This document shows, in pieces, positions 48,139-59,693 of a stretch of DNA of 64,000 nt (position 1 is its first letter; each line of letters opens with the position of its first letter). A program made the translations under genes and the position numbers. The notes beneath the pieces were generated by a model. It saw only the letters and a list, made by a program, of their open reading frames with translations. It searched no databases and was not told the origin of the DNA. The stretch spans positions 124,001 through 188,000 of the forward strand of contig NC_009497.1 in NCBI RefSeq assembly GCF_000063605.1. Direction: 5' to 3'. The DNA comes from Mycoplasmopsis agalactiae PG2 (lineage in GTDB: Bacteria > Bacillota_I > Bacilli_A > Mycoplasmatales > Metamycoplasmataceae).

Positions 48139-48545
48139 ATAACTCCCTGGTGTTAGTAACCTAATAAGGCTCCTAACAAAAATAAATAGACAAATTGATA
48201 ATTTCTTATCAATTAAATTATACCTTTTATTAATTTACAGGGCATTATAGGGCTTATATAAAGCAAATAAAATTTTATTTACAAGTAAATATCAATAAAA
48301 CATAAAATAATTGAATATGGCTGTTTTATAATGGTATAAGTATTAAGAGAGCTATGTAAAATTATTGTTTCAAAAAGCAATGTTTTCTATATATTATGTT
48401 AATAATGTGAAAAAGTCAGCAATTTTGCCATATTTGTTCCACATACTGATTGCTTTAAATATCTAAACAAAAAATAAGTTGTCTGAAATATCAAAATAAG
48501 ACAAACACATAATTTGTTTGTTTGACTTCTTAATAACCTTATCAT
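48139..48545. other. 407-bp intergenic stretch with no gene seen
   Basis: Very AT-rich, between two minus-strand genes. It holds a one-mismatch copy of the dispersed motif (CTGTTTTATAA at 48321-48331). A weak inverted repeat (CAAAC/GTTTG near 48503-48525) could end the hydrolase transcript. No coding remnant is evident. Confidence 0.4.
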
Positions 48546-49346
48546 TTATTCACTTATAAATTTTTCAATTATGCTATTAAGCAAATAACTTTTTTCTTTA
48601 TACACCATATGTGCAGAATCTTTTATTACTTCTATTTTTGCAATAGGAATAATTTCATCAAAATAAATTTGACTCGTTTGGCAATCTATAAGCTTGTCAC
48701 TATCAGCCAATACTATTAAAGTCGGAATTTTTACCGACAAGTATGCTTGTTCTATTTCATTGTGAATTTTAGTGCTTGTTAATTCTTTATCTAGAGTTTT
48801 AACCCACTCATTATTGTAATAATTTGTATTAAATTTTGATTTAGCCGCAGAGACTCAGTTACTATCATTTTGTAACGATTCTCAGTTATAGTAAATTAAA
48901 GGAACAAAGTTATTTAGATATTCATCAAAATTTGAAGAAAGATATTTTTTATCTTTTCATACATCCAAATTTAATTGTGTTTTATTAATTGGAGTTATTA
49001 AAATTAATTTTTCAAATAACTCAGGCCTTGTTTTATAGGCTAATACAGCAGTTGCTGCTCCCATTGATTTACCTATAAGAGTAATATTTTTAATATTATT
49101 TTTGTTAATAAAATCTATTAATAATTTAGCATAGTAAATCACTGAAATTTTATGATTTTTAACAGGCTTAGTCAAATTAGAGCCCGGGAACTGCAAAGCA
49201 TAATAATTAAATTTTTGATGCTGGCTAGAAAACAATTCTAAAGCTGTATGTTTTGAATTAAAACCATGGCAAAATATAATATTTTGCTCACTATTATTGT
49301 CTTTAAAGTAATATGAATAGTCATAAACAATTTTTGATTTAGACAT
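48546..49346 (-). CDS. Alpha/beta hydrolase
   Basis: A 266-residue serine hydrolase. The oxyanion region is IIFCHGFNSKH, the nucleophile elbow is GKSMGAA (Ser), the acid is in VLADSDKLID and the His is in DSAHMVYKE. There is no signal peptide, so it is cytosolic. The substrate is not predictable; esterase or lipase-like activity is usual for such mycoplasma genes. Several UGA Trp codons occur mid-gene. It is apparently monocistronic. Confidence 0.88.
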
Positions 49347-49437
49347 TAATTATATTTTATAGATATTGCTTGTAAATGCTTTTAAAATTTTATGCTCGTG
49401 CAGAATAGTCAAATCAGACTAGTTTTAAGTTTAAGTG

Positions 49438-49448
49438 CTATAAAACAG
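49438..49448 (+). repeat. Dispersed 11-mer CTATAAAACAG, intergenic copy
   Basis: Exact copy in the gap upstream of the hydrolase gene. Confidence 0.8.
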
Positions 49449-49618
49449 ACCTATATGTAATAACCTTTCATGTAATTCAAGTATAGAAATTATTTATCCC
49501 AATAATCACAAATTAACAAAGCAAATTTATTAAAAATATACTGCTTATGTTAAAAAGGTTTCGGCAGTATATTCATATAAAGTTTTAATTAATTTTACCA
49601 ATTAGGGAGGCTGTCTAT

Positions 49619-50755
49619 TTATTTTTTTAAGTCTATTGTTATTGTTGACTGACCAGATATTTGTGACACTTCTGGATCTGTGCCTTTGCCAAAAAATTTA
49701 CCGACACTGTATTTAACTGTAATGTCAAACTTATCTTCTTTTTCTTTTTTTGAAATCTCAAAATTTAGCTCATTAAATAAATTAGTGAACTCATGATCAT
49801 CTTCTTCTTTTACTTTGATTGTCGGCATTTTATCATTTACAAGTTGAATTTCACCTTTAATTTTGTCTGAGTTTTGTAATTCAAATAAAACAAATTTGAC
49901 TTCAATTGTGTTGTTTTTATCAAGTGGCGATTCTTTTCCTTCAACTAGTCAGATACATCTTTTGTCTTTATCATACCAGAGAGAATATTTTGAACTATCA
50001 TCTTTTAACTTAATTAAGTATTCTTTGTCTTCGTCAGCAGCAACATAACTTAATATATTGGTTAAACCTTTTACAATCTCATCAAGCTCACTAGGTTCTT
50101 TTTCTGCCTTATCTTCCTTTTCTTCTTTAGGCTCATTACTAGGCATATCTGCAGGCGGAACTACTGGTGGAATTGATTCATTATTATTGGGTTCCTCTTT
50201 ATCAGGTTCCTTCTTGTTTTCGGGCATATCTCTGTCAGTTTTAGGCTCTTCATTATTTTTTTCAGGCATTTTTGGAGCATTTTTTTCTTTTTTGTCTTTA
50301 TTTGGTTCTAATTCCCTTTTGTCTTCATCTGGTTTCTTTTGTGGCTCATCCTTTTGCTTGCCTGAATCACCATTGCCGTTTTGGTCATTTGAGTTTTTAT
50401 TTATAGGATTTGTTGGAGCTGCAGGTTCAGTTTCTTTCTTTTCTTTTTTTAATTCTTCAAATTTTTTATTTAGTTCTTCAGCTGCTTGTTTAAATTCATC
50501 GGAAGTTTTTAAGATCTTAAGTTTGTCTTTTGATTCTTCAACTAGTTTTTTTAATTTTTGCTTAACATTATCACTTAAGTTTGCATTAGAGTTTAGCTCA
50601 GACTCTATTTTGTCTATTTGTGATTGTAGTTCATTCTTTTCTTTAATTTCATCATGTTTAACTGGTTCATTGTTATCGCATGAAGCTGCTAAAGCAGCAG
50701 TAGCAAATATTGCTGCAGGAGTTAACACAAATAATAATCTAGTACTCTTTTTCAT
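49619..50755 (-). CDS. Lipoprotein with coiled-coil and Pro/Glu/Lys-rich spacer
   Basis: A 378-residue lipoprotein. The signal ends at LAASC, about residue 25. Residues 35-105 form a charged coiled coil (LQSQIDKIESELN to ELNKKFEELKKEKKE). Residues 105-215 are a low-complexity Pro/Glu/Lys/Asn stalk with repeated KKPDED, NKKEPDK and EEPNNNES-like units. A C-terminal globular domain of about 160 residues follows. The architecture is that of a surface-displayed domain on a stalk. The function is unknown. Stalk repeats could vary in length between strains. It has no poly-G tract and an open frame. Confidence 0.75.
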
Positions 50756-50970
50756 AGTTATTTCTCTTATTTTCTCGGCTTTAGATTTTCTTAATTATGT
50801 TTATTTTATTATTGCTAATAAAAAAAGTTAAATTTTTTCATCTTTTTCAAATTATATAAATTTCTATTGGTAGCCGGAGAAATAAATTTAGCAACTAAAA
50901 ATAGTACATAATTTTTGCCAGTTCATTCAAATTAATAATTAAATAACATTCTTAGGGTTTGCCTATAAGC

Positions 50971-50981
50971 CTATAAAACAG
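50971..50981 (+). repeat. Dispersed 11-mer CTATAAAACAG, intergenic copy
   Basis: Exact copy in the gap between the stalk lipoprotein and res, with GCCTATAAGC immediately before it, a partial second copy. Confidence 0.8.
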
Positions 50982-51026
50982 GTTAAGAATAAAAGTAGCA
51001 AAATTTGCACCTTTATCAAAAATATG

Positions 51027-53450
51027 TTATTTAGCATTTTTTATAACAATTTCAAAAAATGTGGTTAATGTCGAAAGCTCAGTGTGTTGTTTATTTTCTG
51101 CAATAATATCATTTATCTCACTAATAGAACTATAACCACTATAGCGAACTCTTGTAGCTGTTCCTTTACATTTTGCTTTCTTTAGATTCACTAGAAGCAA
51201 TGTCATATCCTTATTTTGATTTTCGCTATCTATATATGACATATATTTATGATATGCATCAATTAGCTGATTGCTTTTTTCTTCATTTATGTCATTGTCA
51301 CTTTTAACTTCTATGTAGAAATCATGAATTGTTTTGTTTGTTTGTCTATCTACAATTCTGAATATAAAGTCAGGGAATGATCTTGCAACTTCATTGTTTT
51401 GCTTAAAATATTCAACATAAATTCCATCAAAAACAGGATTTTTTGTTCAAAGCTGCACTTTGTAATTGATATTTTCGTTTCATGTATGTATATATTTATT
51501 AACTAATATAGCAAATTCAACCTCAGTTTCAGAATCAAAGTAGTTAGACTCTTTTTTCTCTGCTGTGCTATTTACATATGCATATGCTTTGCCTTCTATA
51601 TCTAAATATCTATTTTGATCAATTTCTGAATAAACTAAATCATTTACTACAGGAAGTGACTTTAATTTTACTTTGTAAACTCCATCATTATTATTTTGGC
51701 TCAATTCTTTGTAATAGCCCTTTTTAATATCATTTAAAAAATCTTGCTCTACTATTAGTCAGAATAAATTTTTTGAAAGTAAGTTGTGCAATTCATCAGA
51801 ATTTTCATTATCTTTAGCTAAGTGCATAATGTTATTGTGGAATAATTGTTCTAGTTGTTCAATTATTTCTGTATTAAAGTACATCTTGTTTTTAGCAAGA
51901 AACAATTCTTTTCTTAATTCTAGCTCAATGCTGTTGAAAATTTTTAAATTAACATAAGTTTTAGAGCCAAATCTTTCTGTACCATAATTGATGTATCCAT
52001 TTGTTTTATAGTATTCTTGGTATTTCTTAAGCTCACGATATATATGTCTAAAATCTATAGTTTTAATTATATTTTCATAATATGAAGGATTCTTAATTTT
52101 GGTTTTAACAACCTCTTTATCAATATAAGCAACTTTAAATTGCTCGCTTTTAAACTCATCTTTTAGTCTATAAGTTATTCTATTATTAGACTTATTTTCA
52201 ATGTTTGAATAATAGTAATATTGTAGGCCTATATGATTTTGATCTTTTATAAATTCTGGGTTTGGATTACGCATTATTCTGCCTATTGTTTGTGTACTCA
52301 GGCTTGGAGAACATACTTTTCTTAACTGCACTAGCATACATGCTCTAGGTATATTTCAGCCAGTGGCGGGACCGATTTTAAATATAACAACATCGACATC
52401 AGAATTATTTTTTGAAATTGATTTTAGACTCCTATTTGCAAGCCTTATGTTTGTCTCAATATCATTTGAGCCAAAATATTTAACATAAGTTAAGCCACTT
52501 TCCTTGATTATGTTAATAATGTCATTTATATCTTTAGCAAATTCTTCAGATCTAACTTTTTGCTCACTTTTTATTTGAATAAGCATAGCAGGATTTATAG
52601 TCTTAAGCAAAGGATCGTTAAGATATTCTTTTTGAATTAACTTAAATTTGTTAATTGCTGTCTTTAAAATTTGTGCATCATCTAAAATTTCACTGTTAGA
52701 TTCATCTAATCCATAGTTAAAGTGGGACTTATGTTTTAGTAGGATGAGGTCATCTTCTAATAAGTCATCAGGCCTTATTTGAACTAGTTCATTTTTACCC
52801 TTCGGCGTTGCAGTCATTTTTATAATAAAATGAGCTGCATTTTGCATAAGCAGTTCAAATCTCTGCTCATCTTTTTTTGTGTTTGCTAATTGAACATTAA
52901 AATCTATATCTTCATCCAAGTCAACATAGCTAGATTTATATTTGCCACTGGTTTCACCACCGATATGGGCTTCATCCCTTATATAAACTAGTTTGTAGCC
53001 TTCATTTTCAATTTGTGATAAATAAAAGTTTATTATACCTTGTTCAGTAAAAATTCTACCCTTACCAAATGACTGAGTGCCTAAAATTAATACATTATTT
53101 TGCTTAGCTAAAATTTGAAAATGCTGGTCTTTTGCCTTATTGCTTTTGGAATTTGAAGATGGAGATTCTTGCAGTTCAATAGATATAATATGAGAGTTAT
53201 ATAAATACTGCTTATAGTCAGCAAAATTCATGAGCATTTGCTTAGGCAAGTCTGCTGATGAAAGTGTTGCAATAGCAAAAGTAAACTTTTCATCTGGATA
53301 TTCAGTTATCAATTTATCGATAACATTTATTATCATAAATGTCTTGCCAGAGCCTGTTGGAGCCTGGAATTCTAATATTTTCTTTTTGTCTTGATCATAT
53401 TTATCAATTATTTTACTAACGGCTTTGTTTTGTGTATTGCTTAATTGCAT
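51027..53450 (-). CDS. res: Type III restriction enzyme, Res subunit
   Basis: An 807-residue ATP-dependent helicase-nuclease. Motif I is APTGSGKT, motif II RDEAH and motif III region KMTATPKG. The later helicase motif lies near STQTIGRIMRNP. The C-terminal nuclease shows PDFIF followed by FYIEVKSDND, a PD-ExK site. The start ATG 53450 lies 35 nt inside the end of mod, as is usual for type III pairs. All breaks under the standard code are UGA Trp codons, so the gene is intact. It cuts when two inversely oriented unmethylated sites are present. Confidence 0.93.
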
Positions 53451-55125
53451 CAGTATCCTCTTTTGATATAGGTTTTAAAGATGTTAAACTTCTTAGAATA
53501 TCAATATTGCTATCTTTATTTTCTGTGTTAATTCCAAAATCTTGCAGCATTTTGATATATTGATTTTTTATACTCATATTACTTTGATTATCATCAAATA
53601 ATTTAGTTGAATAGTATTCAATGTTATAAACATTTAAATTTGATTTGTATGGCTCATTTTTCTTAATTCAGTCAAAATTAGATTCATTATTTGTAGAAAT
53701 TCCATTATTAATGCGATATAGTCTTTCATAACAAACATTTGTAGCAATGTTATTTTCGTTATTTGTTACTAATGTATAATTTCGATTTCCACCATCTTCT
53801 TTGTTTAATTCCATTACTGCATGACCAGTTGTTCCTGAACCAGCATAAAAATCCAGAACGCGAGTTTCTTTGTTAGGGTGTAGATTAATAAGAAATTTAA
53901 TTAAATCAACAGGCTTAGGAAATGAAAAATCCTTATTTTCTAATATTGAAATAACAATCTGTTTTCCTTTGGTTGTGGTTGATTCATTGTATATATTCGA
54001 AAAATTATTTCCCTTTAATCTTTTTTGAATAATATAAGGTTTGAGCTTAGGGTCTACATATACATGCTCATATTTTTTTCTAGATGCTTTTCAAAAAATA
54101 TTATTGCCTTTTTTAATTTGTTTAAATTCAATAAAGCCATTTTGATTAAGAAAATCAAATAAATCTTTACCAACTATGTATCTGTAAGATTCTGGATTTT
54201 CAATGTTTCTGTGATTAATAAAGATTTGACCATCAGGTGCTTTTATAGGATAATCAAGTGATTTAATATATTGAAAAGTACTTTTAGAGCAAACACGATC
54301 TAATTCTTCTAATTTATAGTGGCCTCTTTCATTGAAATATTGATCTTTTAAAGTATATTTCGATGAATCTATATCTTTTTTGTTTCAGTTAACCTTATTG
54401 ATATTTTTTGAATATATTAATATATATTCTGTTTCAACATCAATTCCAGCTTTTCCTGAACCTCCGCCAGTATTTTTTCTCTGTCATACAATATTGCAAA
54501 CAAAATTTTCTTCACCAAAGATTTCATCCATTAACACTTTCAAATAGGCATGTTCGCTGTCATCAATTGAAACAAAAATAACACCATCTTCTTTTAAAAG
54601 TTGGTGTGATAGTCTTAAACGTTCGTTTAACATATTTAGTCAACCAGTACGACTAAATTTATCACGATAGATAAATTTTGATGAACTAACTTCATCTTTT
54701 TCACTTAGGTTATTTCCATCAGTTAGTGAACTTTCAGTATTATAAGGAGGATCAATATAAATTACATCGTAATTAACAGTCTCTGACTGCGACTCTCTCT
54801 CGATCACTATAAGATTTTTAAGAGCATCGTAGTTTTCGCCAATTATTAACGTATTTGCTGGCTTATTATTATCATTATTAAACGATAAGCTTTCATCCTT
54901 TTTTAATAAAGATATTTCAGAAGCATTAACTGAAGGAGCAATATCAAATACAAAGCCTAGTTTTACTCTTTTGATCAAAAGTTGGTAAACATTATGTAGT
55001 GCTGGGTCATTGTCATCAAATTTATTAATGATTGAAATAATAAGATCTTTTTGATCTTGATTTAGTTCATTGCTAAGGCTTAGCGCATTAGCTTTTTCTA
55101 TATAATCCTGTTTTATAGTATTCAT
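53416..55125 (-). CDS. mod: Type III DNA methyltransferase, Mod subunit
   Basis: A 569-residue beta-class adenine-N6 methyltransferase. The catalytic DPPYNT (motif IV) lies near residue 130 and precedes the AdoMet motif FYAGSGTTGHAV near residue 440, which is the beta-class order. I checked the 53416-54640 part codon by codon and found no TAA or TAG. ATG 55125 has AAGGA at good spacing. A (GA)4G run precedes motif IV and could slip. The target-recognition region lies between the motifs. Its end overlaps res. Confidence 0.93.
54793..54801 (-). repeat. Short GA dinucleotide run in mod
   Basis: GAGAGAGAG on the coding strand (IERESQ), about 35 nt before the DPPY motif. A one-unit change would truncate Mod. 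Confidence 0.6.
55108..55118 (-). repeat. Dispersed 11-mer CTATAAAACAG, coding copy
   Basis: Exact copy covering codons 3-6 of mod (TIKQ), in the sense orientation. Confidence 0.7.
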
Positions 55126-55211
55126 CGTCATCCTTATAATACAAATAGTCACTGATATATTTATTATTTGTATATAAATTATAAATTATGAATTTGTCAT
55201 AGAGACAATAT

Positions 55212-55248
55212 TTGAAAATAAAAACATCTGCATAATTAGCAGACGTTT
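55212..55248 (-). terminator. Intrinsic terminator after tig
   Basis: AAACGTCTGC pairs with GCAGATGTTT (one G-T pair) around TAATTAT on the minus strand, followed by TTTATTTT. Confidence 0.8.
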
Positions 55249-55258
55249 CGGTATTTTG

Positions 55259-56761
55259 TTATTTATTTTCTTCTTTAGATTCCGCTTTTTTAGCTTCTTC
55301 AGCTAATTCTTCTTCATGAATTTTTTTAGCTTCTTCTTCAAATTTTTTGATATCTTCTTCAGCTTGTTTAATTAATTTATTAGCTAATTCTAAGGCAACT
55401 TTGTCATTTTGTTCTGAAGTTTTCTTGTCTAATTGCGCAAGAATTAATCTTGTTATAGCAACTTCTTTAATGGCTTCAGTGAATTGACCATTTTGTTCTT
55501 CGCCTTCAGCTAAAGGATTTTGTTTCATGTATTGAAGAACAAATTGAAGAGGGATAAATTGTTGACCAAAAGCAATGTTAATTGCCCAAAGGTTTTTGTT
55601 TTCTTCAGAAATTTCAGCTTTGTCCTTAAATTGTTTCATTAACTCTTCGTGAACTAAAAGTCTCTTTGTTACTTCTTTTTCTTCGTTTAGAACTAATTTG
55701 TTAAAATCAGCTTCTGAAGTTTTAATTAAGTCTAAGTAGTCATTGAACTTAATGCCTTGAGTTTTTAAGTTAGCTTTAATCTCTTCTAATCTTTTTTGAG
55801 CACCAGTAGCAACTAAAATGTCTGAAATTGCAAATTGGTGTTTTTCAACTAATTCAGCAACTAATGAATCAATTACATTTCTTTGAATTTCAGCATATTT
55901 TTTAACTGTTAATATTTCTTTAGCATATGCTCTTGCTTCTTCAATTGTTGAAACATTTGGAAGATGCAATTCTTTAACATTCTTTTCATCTAAAGTGATT
56001 TTTTCTAATCTTTTAGCATCTAGAATTTCACATTCAAAAACTGCTGGTTGGCCTTTAAGGGTAGGCACTGCATAGTTTTCTGGGAATGTAACATTAACTT
56101 CACCTTTTCAGCCAACACTTTTGCCAACTAATTGGTCTTCAAAAGTGTCAATAAATGTTTCGCTACCTAATTTTAGATCAAATTGGTCAGCCTCGCCACC
56201 TTCAAAAGGTTCATTGTTTACAAAACCCTTATATTTAAGTGTAACAACGTCACCTAATTTTGTTTTATCTTTTTTGTCAAGTGGCATTAATAAAGCGTTT
56301 TTGCTTAATAATTCATCTAAATATGAATCAATATCAGCTTCAGTTACTTTTAATTTGCTAACTTTTGTCTTAATTGATTCATCTAGCTTAATGCCTGATA
56401 AGTCAGGAAGTAATGGAAACTCAATTTTAATAACAGATGATTCTTCTGCTAAAACAGGTAATTCTAATAAAACAGCATTTTGCAATGCATTTTCATGTTG
56501 CTTTTTAACTTCTTCAAAAATTTCGTCAGCAAAAACATTATATGCCTCATGAATTGAATCACTTGCAACAGTAACTGGTGTTACATATTTATCAACTATG
56601 TGTTTAGGAGCTTTACCAGGTCTAAAACCATCTACTTTTAACTTTTTAATTTTGTTAGCTTTGGTTTTGTTAAAAATGTTTGTTCATTTTTCGCCTGTAA
56701 ACTCATATTCAACAACTACAGAACCTTTTTCTTTATTTAGTTCTATTGATTTAGCACTCAT
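55259..56761 (-). CDS. tig: Trigger factor
   Basis: A 500-residue ribosome-bound chaperone and prolyl isomerase. The ribosome-binding loop is GFRPGKAPKHIV. The PPIase domain has GDVVTLKYKGFVNNEPFEGGEA and later FPENYA. The long helical C-terminal arms end in a Lys/Glu/Ala-rich tail (AEEAKKAESKEENK). UGA Trp codons occur in the N-terminal part (EKWTNIF) and near residue 220 (GWKGEV). Start ATG 56761 follows GGGAG. Confidence 0.95.
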
Positions 56762-56891
56762 ATATCTCCCTTATGGTAGTTAAATTTATTAGTTATCTTA
56801 AATTAATAAATTAATAAGATGTTATTTTAATATTATTTAATATTAACAATTTTATTATAAAAACATAGATTATTTACAAAAAGTGGCTTAA
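56762..56891. other. Spacer between the small RNA terminator and tig
   Basis: An AT-rich stretch with no gene. The tig promoter is probably here (ATTATAAAAAC on the plus strand near 56854). Confidence 0.35.
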
Positions 56892-56929
56892 GAATTAAAA
56901 AAAGGAGACTGCTCTCCTTTTTTTAATTC
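56892..56929 (-). terminator. Strong terminator of the small RNA gene
   Basis: A 17-bp perfect stem, GAATTA plus an A/G-rich run, around a 4-nt loop. On the minus strand the right arm carries T7. Confidence 0.92.
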
Positions 56930-57053
56930 ATAAGACAATTCAAACTAAAAAGCTTCCGCGCACAGAACTTTATATATTATTATGGGAAAGGAGTATATAC
57001 TCTTAAGCAACTGTTCCTGTGGAGACAGTACTCATTCACTAAGGAATGCATCA
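56892..57053 (-). ncRNA. Unassigned small RNA gene, about 160 nt
   Basis: On the minus strand a consensus promoter starts a transcript near 57053 that ends in the 17-bp terminator. No open frame fits. Local hairpins are CATTC/GAATG (57033-57048), ACTGT-TCC/GGA-ACAGT (57010-57029) and GAGTATATACTC (56991-57002). Long-range pairing is possible between GC(A)TTCC (57043-57049) and GGAAGC (56952-56957), and between ACAGGAAC and GTTCTGT. It lacks the SRP RNA core (GGAAGCAGC) and is too short for RNase P RNA. It may be an independent RNA or a leader of tig. I cannot name the family. Confidence 0.6.
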
Positions 57054-57058
57054 GCACT

Positions 57059-57086
57059 ATTATAGACTAAAAAACCTGTATGTCAA
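57059..57086 (-). promoter_or_regulatory. Consensus promoter of the small RNA gene
   Basis: Minus strand: TTGACA (57081-57086), 16-bp spacer, TATAAT (57059-57064). Both boxes match the sigma-70 consensus exactly, which is the best I noticed in the window. Confidence 0.85.
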
Positions 57087-57114
57087 ATATTTTTTTCAAA
57101 AAATTTTTAAAAAT

Positions 57115-58609
57115 TTAAATTTTAAATTCTCAACCAAAATTATTTTGATAGTGCTTAATTATTTCTTTTGCTTTTTCTAAAGCTTCTTCTTTACTTAAAA
57201 TTCTAGGCTTATCAACTTTATCAGCTACTCTTATATTTTCTCAAATAAAGTCATAGTAGGGCTTAACATTGGCATTCTCAAAGGCATTCTCAAAGACGAT
57301 GCTAATGTTTTTATTTAATGCAGTATAAATTGGCTGTATAAACAAATGATACTCATAATATGCCCATCTATAAGCGTCTCTAAAGTCAGTTTTAACTTCT
57401 TTATTTAAATCAGTAGGGAATAAGTATAAATTATTAGATTCATCATCAGTAAAGCCGACTAACTGCCCTAATTTCATATACTCAAATATAGCATTATGAA
57501 AATTATTTAACTTATCTATTATGCCTAGTTTTTCAAAGTTATCCTTTAGCGACTTTTCTTTATCCCACTCTTGCTTTTGAATTAAAGCTTTTTGAAACTC
57601 TAAATAAGTTATTAGCATTCTCCATAATGGATATTGCATTGTATAACGTTTAGCTTTAAGTCAAATTATTAACATTAGAATATCAATTTCTAAGAAATAT
57701 TTTTCAGGATCTAGCTTTTTCCCATATAAAAACTCATTATTTAAGAATAATTCATTCGGCTTATTGGCTTCATAGTTATAAAAATCACTATTATTGATCA
57801 TCCTATTATAAATTCACAATTTCGATGGCCGCTGTTTTAATTCATGCGTTCTTAATTCATAATAATCATTTTCAGGCGGTATCTCTTTATAATACTCTTC
57901 TATTTTAAATGAACCAGGTTCTAAGTCAGGAACTTTTTCAGTTTTTAATTCACCCCATTCTTTTGAATCTTTACCATGAAATTCAGCTAATCTTGCTAAT
58001 GTATAATTTCTAACATTATCAAAATCTACATATTTTTTATTAGTATCATTAAGAGCAATATTTAGCTTAGAATCAGCCATAATTTCATAAACTTTATCAA
58101 CTAAAGAAATATACTCATCCTTGCTAATTCTTTCCGGAGAATTGCTTTTTTCTCGATAAATAAAGCCATTTTTAAAATGTTCTAAGTTTCTAACATAATA
58201 AGAAACTTCAGCTATTGATGGAAAGCCATTATCATCAGCATATAAGTTTTTAACTTTTCTATACTCTTCTGCGTCAGGAATTAATTTTTTAAAGCCTTCA
58301 GCATTACTATTAAGTACTAAATTTGCATAAATTGCATCTTTAGTATCTAGTGTATCTTCTCTGTTAATTGTATAAGCCTTGCCATTATATGTAAATTCGG
58401 TAGGCGCATTATTCTGATTATTGGTTTCATTTGATTCTTTATTATTTGGTTTTTTATCAGGCATTTTTTCGCCGGTGCCCGGGTTAATTATTACTAGTGT
58501 TTCGGTAGTGCTATCATCCTTTTTTGATTGATTATTTCAGCAACTTATCATTAATAACGGAAAGCCAACTATACTACTTAATGGGCTTAAAAACAGCTTC
58601 TTTTTCATT
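57115..58609 (-). pseudogene. Lipoprotein of unknown function, frameshifted in the signal peptide
   Basis: The start at 58609 gives MKKKLFLSPLSSIVGFP, which then leaves the frame at a CCC (58559-58561 as GGG on plus). One base fewer would yield PLLMISC, a proper lipobox, and join about 480 residues ending NNFGWEFKI at 57115. The mature part begins with a Lys/Asn linker (KMPDKKPNNKESNETNN) and is helix-rich. No family is recognised. As written the product is not exported, unless translation restarts at 58464, which would give a cytosolic form. Confidence 0.7.
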
Positions 58610-58806
58610 TAAAATATTCCTAAATTTACTTACTACACTAATATTTTATCAATATAAAATAAAGCATATTATCTGAAACAATATGTTTTACTTTTTATAA
58701 ACTCTGAAAGCACAATTATAGGACACTGCTTGAAAACATTTTTTAGCTTATTGCTAAATGTGCAATTTAGAACATTAGACATTTTTTATGATATAGCAGT
58801 CACACT

Positions 58807-59574
58807 ATGAACAAAGTAAATAAAAAATTTTTAACTGCGATGGGGGGGGGAATTATAACTTCCCTAGCGCTACCAATTGTGGCAGCTTCATGTGACAATA
58901 AGGCAAAAAACGAACAGCCTAAAAACAACATAGATGATTTACCAAATGATGACAGTAACAATAACAATGTAGACAACAACAAAGATTCAACATCTGCATC
59001 CATTTCTATGAATGAAAGTGGTGCAAAATCAGAAACAGTAGAGAATAGCAACAGTCATACTACAAGAAATGTCTCAAACAAAGATATGAAAGATACAAAA
59101 ATATCAAAGGAGTCAGAAGCTTCAATATATCTTTATGAAAAATGAGGCTGTGACATTTATAAATTTGACCCTAATTCTCCAAATTTTAAAAAACCTGATA
59201 AAAATAGTCAAACAGATGCACCATCAAGAATTACAAATGAATCAAATACTGTTTCATTTTCATCATTTAATCCTGAATTTAAAAAGTATTTGACGGAAAC
59301 ATATACTTTTTGAAATGAATTAAAAGCATTTGTTATTGCAGTTTCAAAGTCAAAGGACCAAGAACTGCTTAGAAAATATCAAAAACACTTTGAACTATGA
59401 AAAATTATTGACCAAATAATTCAGTCAGTAACACTAAATCCAAATGGTAAAGATTCCCTACAGGAACAGTTTAAAGATTCTGAAACACGCGATCATTTAC
59501 ATAATCTAAACAAGAGTTATGAAGACATCAGGTCTGAAGTTAATGATTTTGTCAAAAAGCTAAACAAGAAATAA
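58807..59574 (+). CDS. Phase-variable lipoprotein, ON
   Basis: A 255-residue lipoprotein. A G9 tract (58842-58850) in the signal peptide encodes Gly residues of LTAMGGGIITSLALPIVAASC and here keeps the frame open. An Asn/Ser/Asp-rich linker follows, then a helical domain (from about residue 110) ending VNDFVKKLNKK. The function is unknown. It is divergent from the frameshifted lipoprotein at 57-58.6 kb and lies ahead of a gene with the same switch set OFF. Confidence 0.82.
58842..58850 (+). repeat. Poly-G tract (G9), frame ON
   Basis: Nine G after AT. Frame arithmetic gives ON at 6, 9 or 12. Confidence 0.9.
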
Positions 59575-59693
59575 TCAATAAGGTTATTTTCATTTTTAGC
59601 CTGTTTTTAAGGTTAATTTAGCAAATTTATAAAAATTTGTAATATAGTATCTTCAGTTATTTTTTAACATTAAAATAGGAAACGAGGTTAAAT

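Noticed and set aside
50058-50831. 257-codon plus-strand frame, rich in Ser, Phe and Leu
   Set aside because: It is the exact antisense of the Pro/Glu/Lys-rich lipoprotein; the composition follows from the complementary codons, and the minus-strand gene has a signal peptide and lipobox.
53416-54640. Truncated mod gene
   Set aside because: The region seems to lack long frames only because UGA is read as stop; reading it codon by codon shows no TAA or TAG.
55125-55152. Upstream start of mod at 55152
   Set aside because: ATG 55125 has AAGGA five bases before it and lies at the expected distance; the longer form adds a hydrophobic stub without family support.
56892-57053. SRP RNA or RNase P RNA
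   Set aside because: The SRP core sequence (GGAAGCAGC with its partner) is absent, and the transcript is far too short for RNase P RNA.
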